Notes under the pieces: generated by a model
The model's database searches: none
What the model was told of the DNA's origin: nothing
Seen by the model: the letters and a program-made list of their open reading frames with translations, nothing else
Program-made: the position numbers and the translations under genes
Assembly (NCBI GenBank): GCA_019637105.1
Contig: JAHBWF010000079.1
Location: forward strand, 1-35,743
Direction of reading: 5' to 3'
Source of the DNA: Labilithrix sp.
Lineage (GTDB): Bacteria > Myxococcota_A > Polyangia > Polyangiales > Polyangiaceae
Length of the DNA stretch: 35,743 nucleotides
Shown here: positions 1 through 6,756 of the stretch, in pieces
Layout: each line of letters opens with the position of its first letter
How positions within the stretch are numbered: the stretch's first letter is position 1

Positions 1-399
1 GACAACAGCTCGGGCGGCTCGAGCTCCGGCGGCTCGAGCTCGGGCGGCTCGAGCTCGGGAGGCTCGAGCTCGGGAGGGAGCGATCTGCCTTCCTGCGGAT
101 CGATCTCCTCGATTTCGTGTCAGTGCACGGGCGACTGCGTCAACAACTGCCCGACCGGCTCGTGCACCTTCGTCGTGCGCGACGGCGCGGACGCCAACAA
201 CGACTGCGCGGGCGGCTCGTGCATCATCCGCTGCGAGTCGGGCGCGACGTGCAACAACTCGTGCTCCGGCGGCGACTGCACGTTCGAGTGCCTCGCAGGT
301 TCTCGTTGCGACAACTACTGCTCCGGTGGAAACTGTGAGTTCAAGTGCGCCGCGGGGGCGAGCTGCGACAACAGCTGCAGCGGCGGCAACTGTTCCTGA
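1..399 (+). CDS. Cys-rich repeat protein, C-terminal part (5' truncated by window edge)
   Basis: The frame is open from base 1 to the TGA at 397-399, so the start lies outside the window. The visible part has a Gly/Ser linker made of GGSSS units (residues 5-26), then a Cys-rich tail. The tail holds three exact 19-residue repeats with cysteines at positions 1, 5, 11 and 15, each ending in SGGD or SGGN, preceded by a degenerate copy that has lost two cysteines. So many regularly spaced cysteines and a Ser/Gly linker suggest an exported, disulfide-rich surface domain. The next gene has the same cysteine spacing and is probably a paralogue. No catalytic motif is seen, and function is unknown. Confidence 0.85.
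   Translation, partial: DNSSGGSSSGGSSSGGSSSGGSSSGGSDLPSCGSISSISCQCTGDCVNNCPTGSCTFVVRDGADANNDCAGGSCIIRCESGATCNNSCSGGDCTFECLAGSRCDNYCSGGNCEFKCAAGASCDNSCSGGNCS
13..78 (+). repeat. 15-bp tandem repeat encoding GGSSS linker
   Basis: Four 15-bp units (13-27, 28-42, 43-57, 58-72) plus a partial fifth are nearly identical and encode Gly-Gly-Ser-Ser-Ser. They form a flexible linker between whatever lies upstream and the Cys-rich tail. The array may continue to the left of the window. Confidence 0.85.
220..390 (+). repeat. 57-bp coding repeat, three units (19-residue Cys repeat)
   Basis: Units are 220-276, 277-333 and 334-390. Each encodes C-x3-C-x5-C-x3-C-x4, with SGGD/SGGN at the end of the unit. 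The frame and length are kept exactly, so each unit is probably one structural turn. Confidence 0.85.
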
Positions 400-486
400 G
401 CGAGGTCGGCGAGCAGCCCGCCTCCCGACGTGGACGGGGTAGGACGAGGCGGGCACGAGCGGAGAGGGCGAGACGCCGATGCACTC

Positions 487-915
487 ATGACGTGGCAAAG
501 CCGGGCATCGATCGTCGTCGTCGCGCTCCCGCTCGTGTGCGCGTGGTCGGCCTGCACGTACGACTTCACCGTCGGCGACGGCGACGGCGGCGGCTCCGCC
601 GGGGGCGACGCGGGGCCCCCCGGCGTCCCGTCCTCCGAGCGCCGCGGCGTCACCTGCCGCAACACCTGCGCGTGCAACCAGAACGAGTCGTGCGAGCTGA
701 ACTGCTCCGGGGCGAACGCGTGCGTCCCGACCTGCAGCGCCGGGAGCGACTGCGTCGTCAACTGCGCCTCGGGCGCCTGTCAGATCGCGTGCGCGGCGAA
801 CGCGACGTGCACGATCCACTGCAGCGCCGGCGTGTGCTCCGCCGACTGCCAGGGCAAATGCACGATCCACTGCGGCGCGGGCTACTGCACGTGCGAGGGC
901 CCGGGGTGTCCATGA
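487..915 (+). CDS. Cys-rich repeat lipoprotein
   Basis: This is a 142-residue protein. An ATG at 487 gives a hydrophobic leader (residues 8-22) ending at Cys23, a plausible though non-ideal lipobox (WSAC). An in-frame upstream codon at 430 would only add a low-complexity extension. A Gly/Asp-rich linker (about 28-50) precedes 20 more cysteines. Cys 79, 83, 89, 93, 98, 102, 108, 112 and 117 follow C-x3-C-x5-C-x3-C-x4, the same 19-residue period as the preceding gene. The stop overlaps the next start (ATGA at 912-915), so the two are probably translationally coupled. It is likely an envelope-anchored disulfide-rich protein of unknown function. Confidence 0.8.
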   Translation: MTWQSRASIVVVALPLVCAWSACTYDFTVGDGDGGGSAGGDAGPPGVPSSERRGVTCRNTCACNQNESCELNCSGANACVPTCSAGSDCVVNCASGACQIACAANATCTIHCSAGVCSADCQGKCTIHCGAGYCTCEGPGCP

Positions 916-1931
916 TCGCCCGCGTACGGCGGCTGCCCACGCTCGTCGCGCTCGCGCTGGTGTTGACCGCCGCGAGCGCCGAGGCCGACTCGACCGACGC
1001 GGATCGAGCGCGCGCCAAGGACGCGTACGCCCGCGGAGTGCGCGCCCACGACGCGGGCGACCTCCGCGCGGCCGCGGCCGCGTTCGCCGAGGCCGACGCG
1101 CTCGCCCCGAGCCCGGTCGCGCTGATGGCGGCGCTCGACGCGGCGGTCGACGCCGACGATCCCGTCCTCGGCGCCGAGCTCCTCGAGCGGAGCACGCGCG
1201 AGCCGCCGACCCCCGCGCTCTCCGCCAGCATCGCCGCGGCGCGCGCGAAGCTCGGCGGCCGCGCCGGCAAGGTGCGGATCGCGTGTCCGGCGTCGGCGAC
1301 GTGCGCGTCGACCGTCGACAGCCGAGCGCTGAACGGGGACGGCCCCGCGTGGGTCTCGGTCGGGCGTCACACCGTGGTCGTGCGCGTCGACGGCGATCCC
1401 CGCGAGCACGTCGTGGACGTGCGCGCGGGCGAGACGTTCGTGCTCTCGCCGATGGAGGCCAAGCCGGCGCCGCTGCCGGCGCCCGCGCCGGAGAGCGCTC
1501 CCGCTCCCGCGGTCGCGCCGCCGCCGAGCGGCGGGGAGCCGAGCCCGGCGCCTCGCTCCGGCCTCTCGCCCGTCGCGTTCTTCGTAGGCGCGGCGGTCAC
1601 GGTCGGCTTCGGCGCCGGCGCCGCCGTGACGGGCCTCCTCGCGAAGGGGAAGTACGACGACTTCGTCGCGAAGAAATGCGACCAGGGCCCGGCGCCCGGG
1701 TGCGCGGCGCTGCAGGACGACGGCGAGCCGCTGGTCGTCGCGACGAACGTGCTCCTCGCCGGCGCCGCCGTCTCGGCGATCGCCACCGCGGTCATCGGAG
1801 CCGCGTTCACCGACTGGGGCGCTCCGCGGGAAGCGCGCGGCGGCGCGGCGCGTCCGCCCACGGCGCCACGCTTCGCCGCCGCGCCGCTCCCGGCGGGCGG
1901 CGCCGTGGGCTCCCTCTCGTTCCGCTTCTGA
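912..1931 (+). CDS. TPR/PEGA-like protein with signal peptide and C-terminal membrane segments
   Basis: This is a 339-residue protein with ATG at 912 overlapping the upstream TGA. Residues 1-25 form a Sec signal peptide (Arg-rich start, hydrophobic core, AEA end). Residues 30-110 are Ala-rich helical, with an AKDAYARGVRAHDAGD segment like a TPR-type repeat. Residues 115-180 resemble the beta-rich PEGA-like domains common in myxobacteria, with two cysteines. A Pro/Ala linker follows, then two hydrophobic segments (about 218-242 and 275-299). This layout is frequent in myxobacterial genomes next to kinases or lipoproteins. Here it sits with two Cys-rich proteins and probably helps present or anchor them. 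Function is unproven. Confidence 0.85.
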   Translation: MIARVRRLPTLVALALVLTAASAEADSTDADRARAKDAYARGVRAHDAGDLRAAAAAFAEADALAPSPVALMAALDAAVDADDPVLGAELLERSTREPPTPALSASIAAARAKLGGRAGKVRIACPASATCASTVDSRALNGDGPAWVSVGRHTVVVRVDGDPREHVVDVRAGETFVLSPMEAKPAPLPAPAPESAPAPAVAPPPSGGEPSPAPRSGLSPVAFFVGAAVTVGFGAGAAVTGLLAKGKYDDFVAKKCDQGPAPGCAALQDDGEPLVVATNVLLAGAAVSAIATAVIGAAFTDWGAPREARGGAARPPTAPRFAAAPLPAGGAVGSLSFRF

Positions 1932-2047
1932 GATCGCGCTCCTCGAACCCGAAGCGCGCGGAGCGCCCCGAATCGCGCTTCTCGAACCCGAATCGCGCGG
2001 AGCGCCCCGAATCGCGCTTCTCGAACCCGAATCGCACGAGCGGCCCC
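1931..2047 (+). repeat. 39-bp tandem repeat, three copies
   Basis: Three direct copies (1931-1969, 1970-2008, 2009-2047) lie immediately after a stop codon. The core of each is TCGAACCCGAATCGC or a one-base variant, followed by GAGCGCCCC or a variant. Copies 1 and 3 differ from copy 2 at a few positions. The array is intergenic and non-coding. Confidence 0.85.
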
Positions 2048-2070
2048 GAATCGCGCGGCGCGGCTCGAGG

Positions 2071-2120
2071 AGGGCCCCGAAAAGACGTTCGCTTTTTCGA
2101 GCCGAGGGGCGCGAGCCTCT
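2071..2120. repeat. Two-hairpin intergenic element, copy A
   Basis: The first hairpin pairs CGAAAA (2078-2083) with TTTTCG (2094-2099). The second pairs GAGG (2104-2107) with CCTC (2116-2119) around a GCGCGAG loop. The order, spacing and motifs match a stronger copy at 6570-6617. Both copies lie in the 3' region of a plus-strand gene. It could act as a terminator, an mRNA-end protector or a REP-like mobile palindrome. Confidence 0.55.
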
Positions 2121-2201
2121 GGGAGGCCAAGGTCCTCGATGGGCCGAGCGCGCGCGACGAGCGCTCGGTCAGGGATCGCGCGGGCGCCGAGGCGCGGCGC
2201 G

Positions 2202-2369
2202 TCAGGCCTTCTTCGCCGGCTTCGCGTCCGGCGCCGTCGCGCTGTACCCCTCCGGGTGGACGGGGAACGCGGGCGTCCCGAGGCGGCGGCGGACGCGCTT
2301 GTTGCGCTTGCCGGCCGTCGTCTGCTTGCGCTTGCGGATACGCTCGAACTGCTGGGTGGACGAAACCAT
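2202..2369 (-). CDS. Small basic protein (55 residues), unknown function
   Basis: ATG at 2369 to TGA at 2202. The first 30 residues are strongly basic (RIRKRKQ, KRNKRVRRR), followed by a conserved-looking GTPAFPVHPEGYSA stretch and a Lys/Ala tail. There are no membrane segments. The charge pattern suits a nucleic-acid or ribosome-associated protein, but no family is recognised with certainty. A good promoter (TTGACA at 2492-2487) lies upstream, which supports a real, probably well-expressed gene. I recall similar small basic proteins in myxobacteria only as hypotheticals. Confidence 0.65.
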   Translation of the reverse strand: MVSSTQQFERIRKRKQTTAGKRNKRVRRRLGTPAFPVHPEGYSATAPDAKPAKKA

Positions 2370-2671
2370 CTCGAAGATCCTCGGTGAGGCCCCGCCGTGG
2401 AGCGGGAGAGGCGGGAAGAGAACCCGGGGGGCGCCCGCGCGGGGCGGGACAACCGGGCCGCGCACCTTGGCGAAAGTAGCGCGGCCTGTCAAGCGAGGCA
2501 GGCCGCCGGCGCATGGCCGCGCCGCGGCCGCCACCGACGCGCGGGGATGCACCGGCCGCGGCCACCACCGGACACGCCGGCCTCGGACGCCGCGTGAAGG
2601 CCGGCGCACCGAAAACGCGAAGAGCGACGCGGCTCGTGCGGCGTCGCTCCTCGATGCGCCTGGGGAGGCGA
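2370..2671. other. 302-bp gap between two minus-strand genes
   Basis: Apart from the promoter at 2464-2492, I see only GC-rich non-coding sequence. The open frames crossing it have shadow-like composition. No convincing terminator with a T-run is visible downstream of the AgmX-tail gene. Confidence 0.5.
2464..2492 (-). promoter_or_regulatory. Putative sigma-70 promoter for the small basic protein
   Basis: A perfect -35 TTGACA (2492-2487) is followed after 17 nt by CAAGGT (2469-2464), a weak -10. Transcription would start near 2457, leaving a leader of about 88 nt before the ATG at 2369. Confidence 0.45.
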
Positions 2672-4177
2672 TCAGTTGTGGCGGACCGTGATGTTCGCCG
2701 TGTAGCTCGGCTCGGCGAAGGGCTGGACCTTCGCCTTCGTGAGCGCGCTCTTGATGCACGCCTCGGCCGGCTTGCCGGCGGCGCTGCCGGAGACGTTCAC
2801 GCTCTGGACGGTGCCGTTCGAGGAGAACACCACCGAGGCGCGCGAGATCGGATCGTCCGGGCCGAGGCACGCGCGCGCGCCCGGGAGGACCGCGCCGAGC
2901 GCGCCGGTGACGGCGCCCTGCGAGGGCTTCTGCGGGACGTTTCCGACCGGCGCGCTCACGCCCGTCGTCGCCGCGGCCGGCGTCTTCGGGGCGTCGTCAC
3001 CGACCTCCTTCTTCATCGCCGCGCCGAGATCTCCGGCGGGGCCGCCCGCGACGGCGCCGAGGTCCTTCTCGGTCATCTTCGCGGGGCCCTCGGCCTTGGC
3101 GGCCGGGGGCGGCGGCTCGCTCTTCGCGCTCTTGGCGGCGATCTTCGGCGTCATCGCGCCCTTGCCGCGCGGGGCGGTCATCGGCGTCGGGGTCGCCTCG
3201 GCCGCAGGCTCCGCGGCCTCGACCGGGTCCGGCGTGGTCTCCTCCGCGGGCGTCGCCTCCGCGGGCGTCGCCGGCGCCGGGTCGGCCTGCGCGACGATCG
3301 CCGGCTCCGTCGTGGCGACGGCGGCCGCCGGCGCGCTCTCGACGTTCGCGCGCGACCTCAAGAAGAGCAGGCCGCCCGCCGCGGCCGCGCTCAGCGCGAC
3401 GACGCCGCCGAGGACGAGCGCGATGACCGCGCCGCCCTTCTTCTTCGGCTGCGGGTACGCTTGAGCCGTCGCCGGGGCGAAGGCGGCCGGCGGCGCGGAC
3501 GGCGTGAGCGCCTGCTGCGGCGCGAGGCTCGGCGGCGGGAGGGACGGCGCCAGCGGCGGGAGCGACGGCGCGGGCTGCGCGTGCGCCTGAGCGCCGAGCG
3601 GCGCGGTGACGGGAGCCTGGCTGAGCGGCGCCGCGCGCTGCGAGAGCGGCTCCTCGTCGAACAGACCCTGGCTCGCGAGCGGGGTGCTCTGCGCGCGGAC
3701 GGCGGCGCCCGGATCGGCCGTCGAGGCGGCGGCGAGATCGACGATGCCGGAGTCGTCGGCGCTGCTCTGCGCGCTCTCGACGGCGCGCTGGACGCTCGGC
3801 ACCGGCGCGATGGACGACGGCGGCGGGGTCAGGCCGTGGGCCATCTTGGCCAGGTCCTGGAGGCTTCGGCGATCGCGCTCTCGGTCAGCAGGCATCGTCA
3901 TCGGTGTTCCCTCGCGCTTCAGGGGGTGGGTCACAGGCGATCCCCCAGGGGCCGCGGAGTTATGACCGTCCTCGGGAGATTGTCCAAGGGGCCCTTCGAA
4001 TAATTTTTCGTCGGAGATGTATGCAGCGGATGCGCCACGCTCGCCGCGCGCGACGAGCTCCATCACGGCGTGGGCTCTGTCGTCCCAGTCTCCCTGGGGT
4101 TTTTCGACTTCGGGCCACGCACGCAGCGCTCGGTCGATGTCGACCGATCCCTTCTTGCTCCCTCTTGTCTCACTCAC
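2672..4177 (-). CDS. Single-TM protein with AgmX/PglI-type C-terminal domain, paired with ECF sigma factor
   Basis: This is a 501-residue protein. The GTG at 4177 overlaps the sigma factor stop by 4 nt (GTGA) and has a GAGGGAGATGG ribosome site. The N-terminal 245 residues are predicted cytoplasmic, mostly Pro/Ala/Ser-rich. A Lys stretch and one TM segment (about 249-272) follow, then a periplasmic Ala/Pro linker and a C-terminal domain (about 415-501) with cysteines 437 and 474. This tail matches the AgmX/PglI C-terminal domain of myxobacterial envelope and motility proteins, where the paired cysteines probably form a disulfide. Its position directly after an ECF sigma gene suggests a regulatory partner, but no zinc-binding anti-sigma HxxxCxxC motif is seen. 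Confidence 0.85.
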   Translation of the reverse strand: MSETRGSKKGSVDIDRALRAWPEVEKPQGDWDDRAHAVMELVARGERGASAAYISDEKLFEGPLGQSPEDGHNSAAPGGSPVTHPLKREGTPMTMPADRERDRRSLQDLAKMAHGLTPPPSSIAPVPSVQRAVESAQSSADDSGIVDLAAASTADPGAAVRAQSTPLASQGLFDEEPLSQRAAPLSQAPVTAPLGAQAHAQPAPSLPPLAPSLPPPSLAPQQALTPSAPPAAFAPATAQAYPQPKKKGGAVIALVLGGVVALSAAAAGGLLFLRSRANVESAPAAAVATTEPAIVAQADPAPATPAEATPAEETTPDPVEAAEPAAEATPTPMTAPRGKGAMTPKIAAKSAKSEPPPPAAKAEGPAKMTEKDLGAVAGGPAGDLGAAMKKEVGDDAPKTPAAATTGVSAPVGNVPQKPSQGAVTGALGAVLPGARACLGPDDPISRASVVFSSNGTVQSVNVSGSAAGKPAEACIKSALTKAKVQPFAEPSYTANITVRHN

Positions 4178-4971
4178 GTCCCATCTCCCTCGGGGTCGAA
4201 GCCCCGGGTCTGCATGAAGTCCTTCAGCTTGCGCCGCGCTTCGTGAATGCGCCACGCGATCGTACCCTCGGGCGCCCCGAGGATCTGCGCGACGTCCTCG
4301 TGCGATCGGCCGTCGATGCACACGAGGATGAGCGTCGTCCGCAGCGTCTCGCTGAGCTGGTCGATCCCCCTGGCGAGGGTCTCGTACAGCTCATGACGTT
4401 GGGCGCTGAGCGCGGGATCGCCGGACTCGGGGCGCTTGTCGACGAGCACGCCGTCGAGGCGGGGATCGTCGGTGTCGTGCGTGGTGCGTGAGGTCTTTCT
4501 CGAGCGGATCCGGTTGAGCGAGAGGTTGATCGTGATGCGGTAAAACCAGGTGTACGGCTCGCTTCGACCGTCGAAGCGCGCGAGGGCCTGGTAGGCGCGG
4601 ATGAACGTCTCCTGCGCCACGTCCTCGGCCTCGGCGCGGTCGCGCAGCATGTGGACGGCGAGCCGGTGGATGCGCTGCTGATGCCGGCGGACGAGCTGGC
4701 CGAACGCCTCGGTATCCCCTTGGTTTTTGGCGCGCTCGACGAGATCGCGGTCGGTGGGTTTCATCGATGTCGTCGAGCGCGAGCGCTTCGGCGGTGGTGC
4801 AGCCGGTCGCGCGTGCGAGACCGGCGGGGCCTCGGGGCGACTCGTTTCCGAACTGCTCGAGCCGCCGTCTCCACCGGCGAGAGAGAGCAGACCGAAGAAC
4901 GGCTCGGTCTCTCCTTCCGCCGAGGCGGTGCCGTCCAAGGTCAGGGCGGCAAGCGACGATACCGTGTCCAC
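4174..4971 (-). CDS. ECF-family RNA polymerase sigma factor
   Basis: Region 2 is clear (DTEAFGQLVRRHQ, then AEDVAQETFIRAYQ), as is region 4 (LSETLRTTLILV, then HEDVAQILGAPEGTIAWR). These recruit core polymerase and read the -10 and -35 boxes. The GTG start at 4971 has an AGAGG 4 nt upstream and gives 265 residues with a 69-residue Ser/Pro-rich extension. An internal ATG at 4764 gives 196 residues, the usual ECF length, but has no ribosome site. Third-base GC in the extension is lower than in the core, so the start is uncertain. The stop overlaps the TM partner gene, suggesting coupled synthesis. The gene is divergent from the MacA-type adaptor. Confidence 0.9.
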   Translation of the reverse strand: MDTVSSLAALTLDGTASAEGETEPFFGLLSLAGGDGGSSSSETSRPEAPPVSHARPAAPPPKRSRSTTSMKPTDRDLVERAKNQGDTEAFGQLVRRHQQRIHRLAVHMLRDRAEAEDVAQETFIRAYQALARFDGRSEPYTWFYRITINLSLNRIRSRKTSRTTHDTDDPRLDGVLVDKRPESGDPALSAQRHELYETLARGIDQLSETLRTTLILVCIDGRSHEDVAQILGAPEGTIAWRIHEARRKLKDFMQTRGFDPEGDGT

Positions 4972-5009
4972 GGGGCCTCTGACAAAAGGACAGTGGGGTT
5001 CTTTGGGTA

Positions 5010-5037
5010 CGGGCGCGTCGAGGCGTCGACGCGCCCG
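5010..5037. promoter_or_regulatory. 12-bp perfect inverted repeat between ECF sigma and MacA-like genes
   Basis: The left arm CGGGCGCGTCGA (5010-5021) and right arm TCGACGCGCCCG (5026-5037) are exact complements around a 4-nt GGCG spacer. It lies 39 bp upstream of the sigma start and about 100 bp upstream of the MacA promoter. It could be an operator for a dimeric repressor or an mRNA hairpin in the sigma leader. Confidence 0.55.
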
Positions 5038-5139
5038 GGAGAGGCGCGCCCGAGCCGGGACGGTCGCGATCGCGAACGTGCCGCGCCTCGAGCGCGCAGC
5101 GACCGAGCGGCATCGGAGAGAAAATGTGCCCGGCGGAGC

Positions 5140-5167
5140 TGGACAGCGGCCGGGGAATATCTATGGT
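5140..5167 (+). promoter_or_regulatory. Putative sigma-70 promoter for the MacA-like efflux operon
   Basis: TGGACA (5140-5145), a 16-nt spacer and TATGGT (5162-5167) make the best plus-strand promoter match in this gap. The predicted start near 5174 gives a leader of about 68 nt to the ATG at 5243. An ATG at 5180 would make the message nearly leaderless, but the codons between 5180 and 5243 look non-coding. Confidence 0.55.
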
Positions 5168-5242
5168 CCGCGCGAGCTTATGGCGCGCGGCGACTCCCCC
5201 GAGCCTTCTGCTGTCCCGGGGCCCCAGGAGCCGGCGCGACCC

Positions 5243-6511
5243 ATGACCGAACGTGCTGCGATCACTCACGATGTCCGCCGCGCCCTCGCCGCCGAGGAGG
5301 GCGGGCGTCGCTGGCTTCGCCGCGTCGCCGCGCTGGGCGTCGTGACCGCGCTGGTCGGCGGCGGGCTCGCGTACCGGGCGAAGAACCGGCCCGCGCCCCC
5401 GGCGAAGTACGTGACCGCCCTCCCGTCCAGCGGGGACGTCGCCGAGAAGGTGCAGGCGACGGGCGCGGTCCAGCCGCTGCTTCAGGTCCACGTCGGCTCG
5501 CAGGTGAACGGTCGGGTCGCCAAGGTGCACGTCGACTTCAACTCGGTCGTGAAGAAGGGCGACATCCTCGCGGAGATCGACCCGATCCAGTACGGCCAGC
5601 AGGTGAGCCAGGCCTCCGCGCAGGTCCTGGCGCAGAAGGCGCAGGTCGAGAGCGCCAAGGCGAACCACGCCGCCGCGAGGGTCGCGTACGAGCGGACGCA
5701 GCGCCTGTTCCAGCAGGGCCTCGCGAGCAAGGGCGAGCTCGACACGGCGCAGGGCCAGTACGAGGTCGCGCGCGCGCAGCAGGCGGCGGCCGAGGCGCAG
5801 ATCGGCGCGATCCAATCCCAGCTCCAGCAGTCGCAGACCAACGTCGGGTGGACGAAGATCTACTCCCCCGTCGACGGCGTCGTCGTCTCGCGCAGCATCG
5901 ATCCGGGCTCCACCGTCGTCGCCAGCTTCCAGGCGCCGGTCCTCTTCGTGATCGCGCAGGACCTCCGGAAGATGCGCGTCATGGCCGACGTCGACGAGGC
6001 CGACGTCGGCAAGCTGAGGGAGGGGATGGAGGCCGAGGCCGTCGTCGACGCGTTCCCCGGCGAGGCGTTCAAGGGCAACGTCCAGCAGGTCCGCTACAGC
6101 CCGAACAACGTCCAGGGGGTGGTCACCTACTCGGCCGTCGTCGAGGTCGAGAACCCGGACGAGAAGCTCCGTCCCGGGATGACGGCCACGGTCACCATCA
6201 AGACCAAGGAGGCGAAGGGCACGCTCCGCGTGCCGAACGCGGCCCTCCGCTACAAGCCCACGCCGCCGATGGGCCCGAACGGCAAGCCCGTCCCGCAGCC
6301 GCCCGAGCCGCCGCTCGCGAAGGGCACCGGCCGCGTCCACGTCCTCGTGGACGACAAGCCGGGCGACGAGAAGACGGAGACGAAGATCATCCGGGTCGGC
6401 GTCACCGACGGGATCTACACGGAGGTCGTGGGCGACCTCGCGTCCGACGCGAAGCTCGTCACCGACGAGATGGACGACCCGGAGAAGAAGAGGAAGGGCA
6501 AGGTCTTCTGA
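5243..6511 (+). CDS. MacA-like periplasmic adaptor (HlyD/RND-type membrane fusion protein)
   Basis: This is a 422-residue protein with ATG at 5243 and an AGGAG upstream. A basic N-terminus and one TM anchor (about 25-44) precede a biotinyl-lipoyl half-motif (VGSQVNGRVAKVHVDFN, then VKKGDILAEIDP). A long coiled-coil hairpin with AQVESAKA and AQQAAAEAQI repeats follows (about 120-200), then the second lipoyl half (YSPVDGVVVSRSIDPG) and a beta-barrel region with RPGMTATVTI. The adaptor links an inner-membrane ABC pump to an outer-membrane channel. The ATPase and two permeases downstream are its likely partners. No TolC-like channel gene is in the window. Confidence 0.93.
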   Translation: MTERAAITHDVRRALAAEEGGRRWLRRVAALGVVTALVGGGLAYRAKNRPAPPAKYVTALPSSGDVAEKVQATGAVQPLLQVHVGSQVNGRVAKVHVDFNSVVKKGDILAEIDPIQYGQQVSQASAQVLAQKAQVESAKANHAAARVAYERTQRLFQQGLASKGELDTAQGQYEVARAQQAAAEAQIGAIQSQLQQSQTNVGWTKIYSPVDGVVVSRSIDPGSTVVASFQAPVLFVIAQDLRKMRVMADVDEADVGKLREGMEAEAVVDAFPGEAFKGNVQQVRYSPNNVQGVVTYSAVVEVENPDEKLRPGMTATVTIKTKEAKGTLRVPNAALRYKPTPPMGPNGKPVPQPPEPPLAKGTGRVHVLVDDKPGDEKTETKIIRVGVTDGIYTEVVGDLASDAKLVTDEMDDPEKKRKGKVF

Positions 6512-6569
6512 AGAACCGTCCGAAATTCGAAATCGGCGACGCGCAGCGGAGCCACGCGGAGGGTGGGGA

Positions 6570-6617
6570 CCCCGAAAAATCCGCGCTTTTTCGGGGAGGG
6601 AAGGCGCGAGCCCTCCC
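6570..6617. repeat. Two-hairpin intergenic element, copy B (possible attenuator/terminator)
   Basis: A perfect 10-bp stem CCCCGAAAAA (6570-6579) / TTTTTCGGGG (6587-6596) with a 7-nt loop is followed by GGGAGGG (6594-6600) / CCCTCCC (6611-6617) around GGCGCGAG. The stems overlap by 3 nt, so they may be alternative folds. It lies between the adaptor and the ATPase genes and could reduce read-through. The same architecture is seen at 2071-2120. Confidence 0.65.
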
Positions 6618-6637
6618 GAGATGACATCGAGGAGAAC

Positions 6638-6661
6638 CTGGCCACGAGAATTCTTGGCCAG
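6638..6661. promoter_or_regulatory. Imperfect palindrome upstream of the ABC ATPase gene
   Basis: Arms CTGGCCA (6638-6644) and TGGCCAG (6655-6661) flank a core that contains AGAATTCT. The site lies about 100 bp before the ATPase start and is a possible operator. No strong promoter is evident beside it. Confidence 0.35.
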
Positions 6662-6756
6662 ATTCTGAGCCCGCCGCGCGCCGGCGACCGAGGACGAAAC
6701 CGAGCATGATCTCCCCGCCGTCACCCTTGCCGTCGCTCGACTGAGGAGCTCCGCCG

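Noticed and set aside
13-78. Regular 15-bp repeat that might suggest a CRISPR-like array
   Set aside because: Units are contiguous with no spacers and encode a Gly/Ser linker in frame.
345-1931. Single long frame read as one large protein from 345
   Set aside because: The part before 912 is an Arg-rich shadow of the Cys-rich lipoprotein; signal peptide and ATGA overlap place the start at 912.
5180-5242. Earlier ATG at 5180 for the MacA-like gene
   Set aside because: The codons between 5180 and 5243 are rich in CCT/TCT/GCT unlike the gene, and the AGGAG precedes the second ATG.
4391-6724. Very long minus-strand ORF opposite the MacA-type gene
   Set aside because: Composition is a mirror of the plus-strand coding pattern (Arg/Asp/Leu runs) and lacks any recognisable domain.
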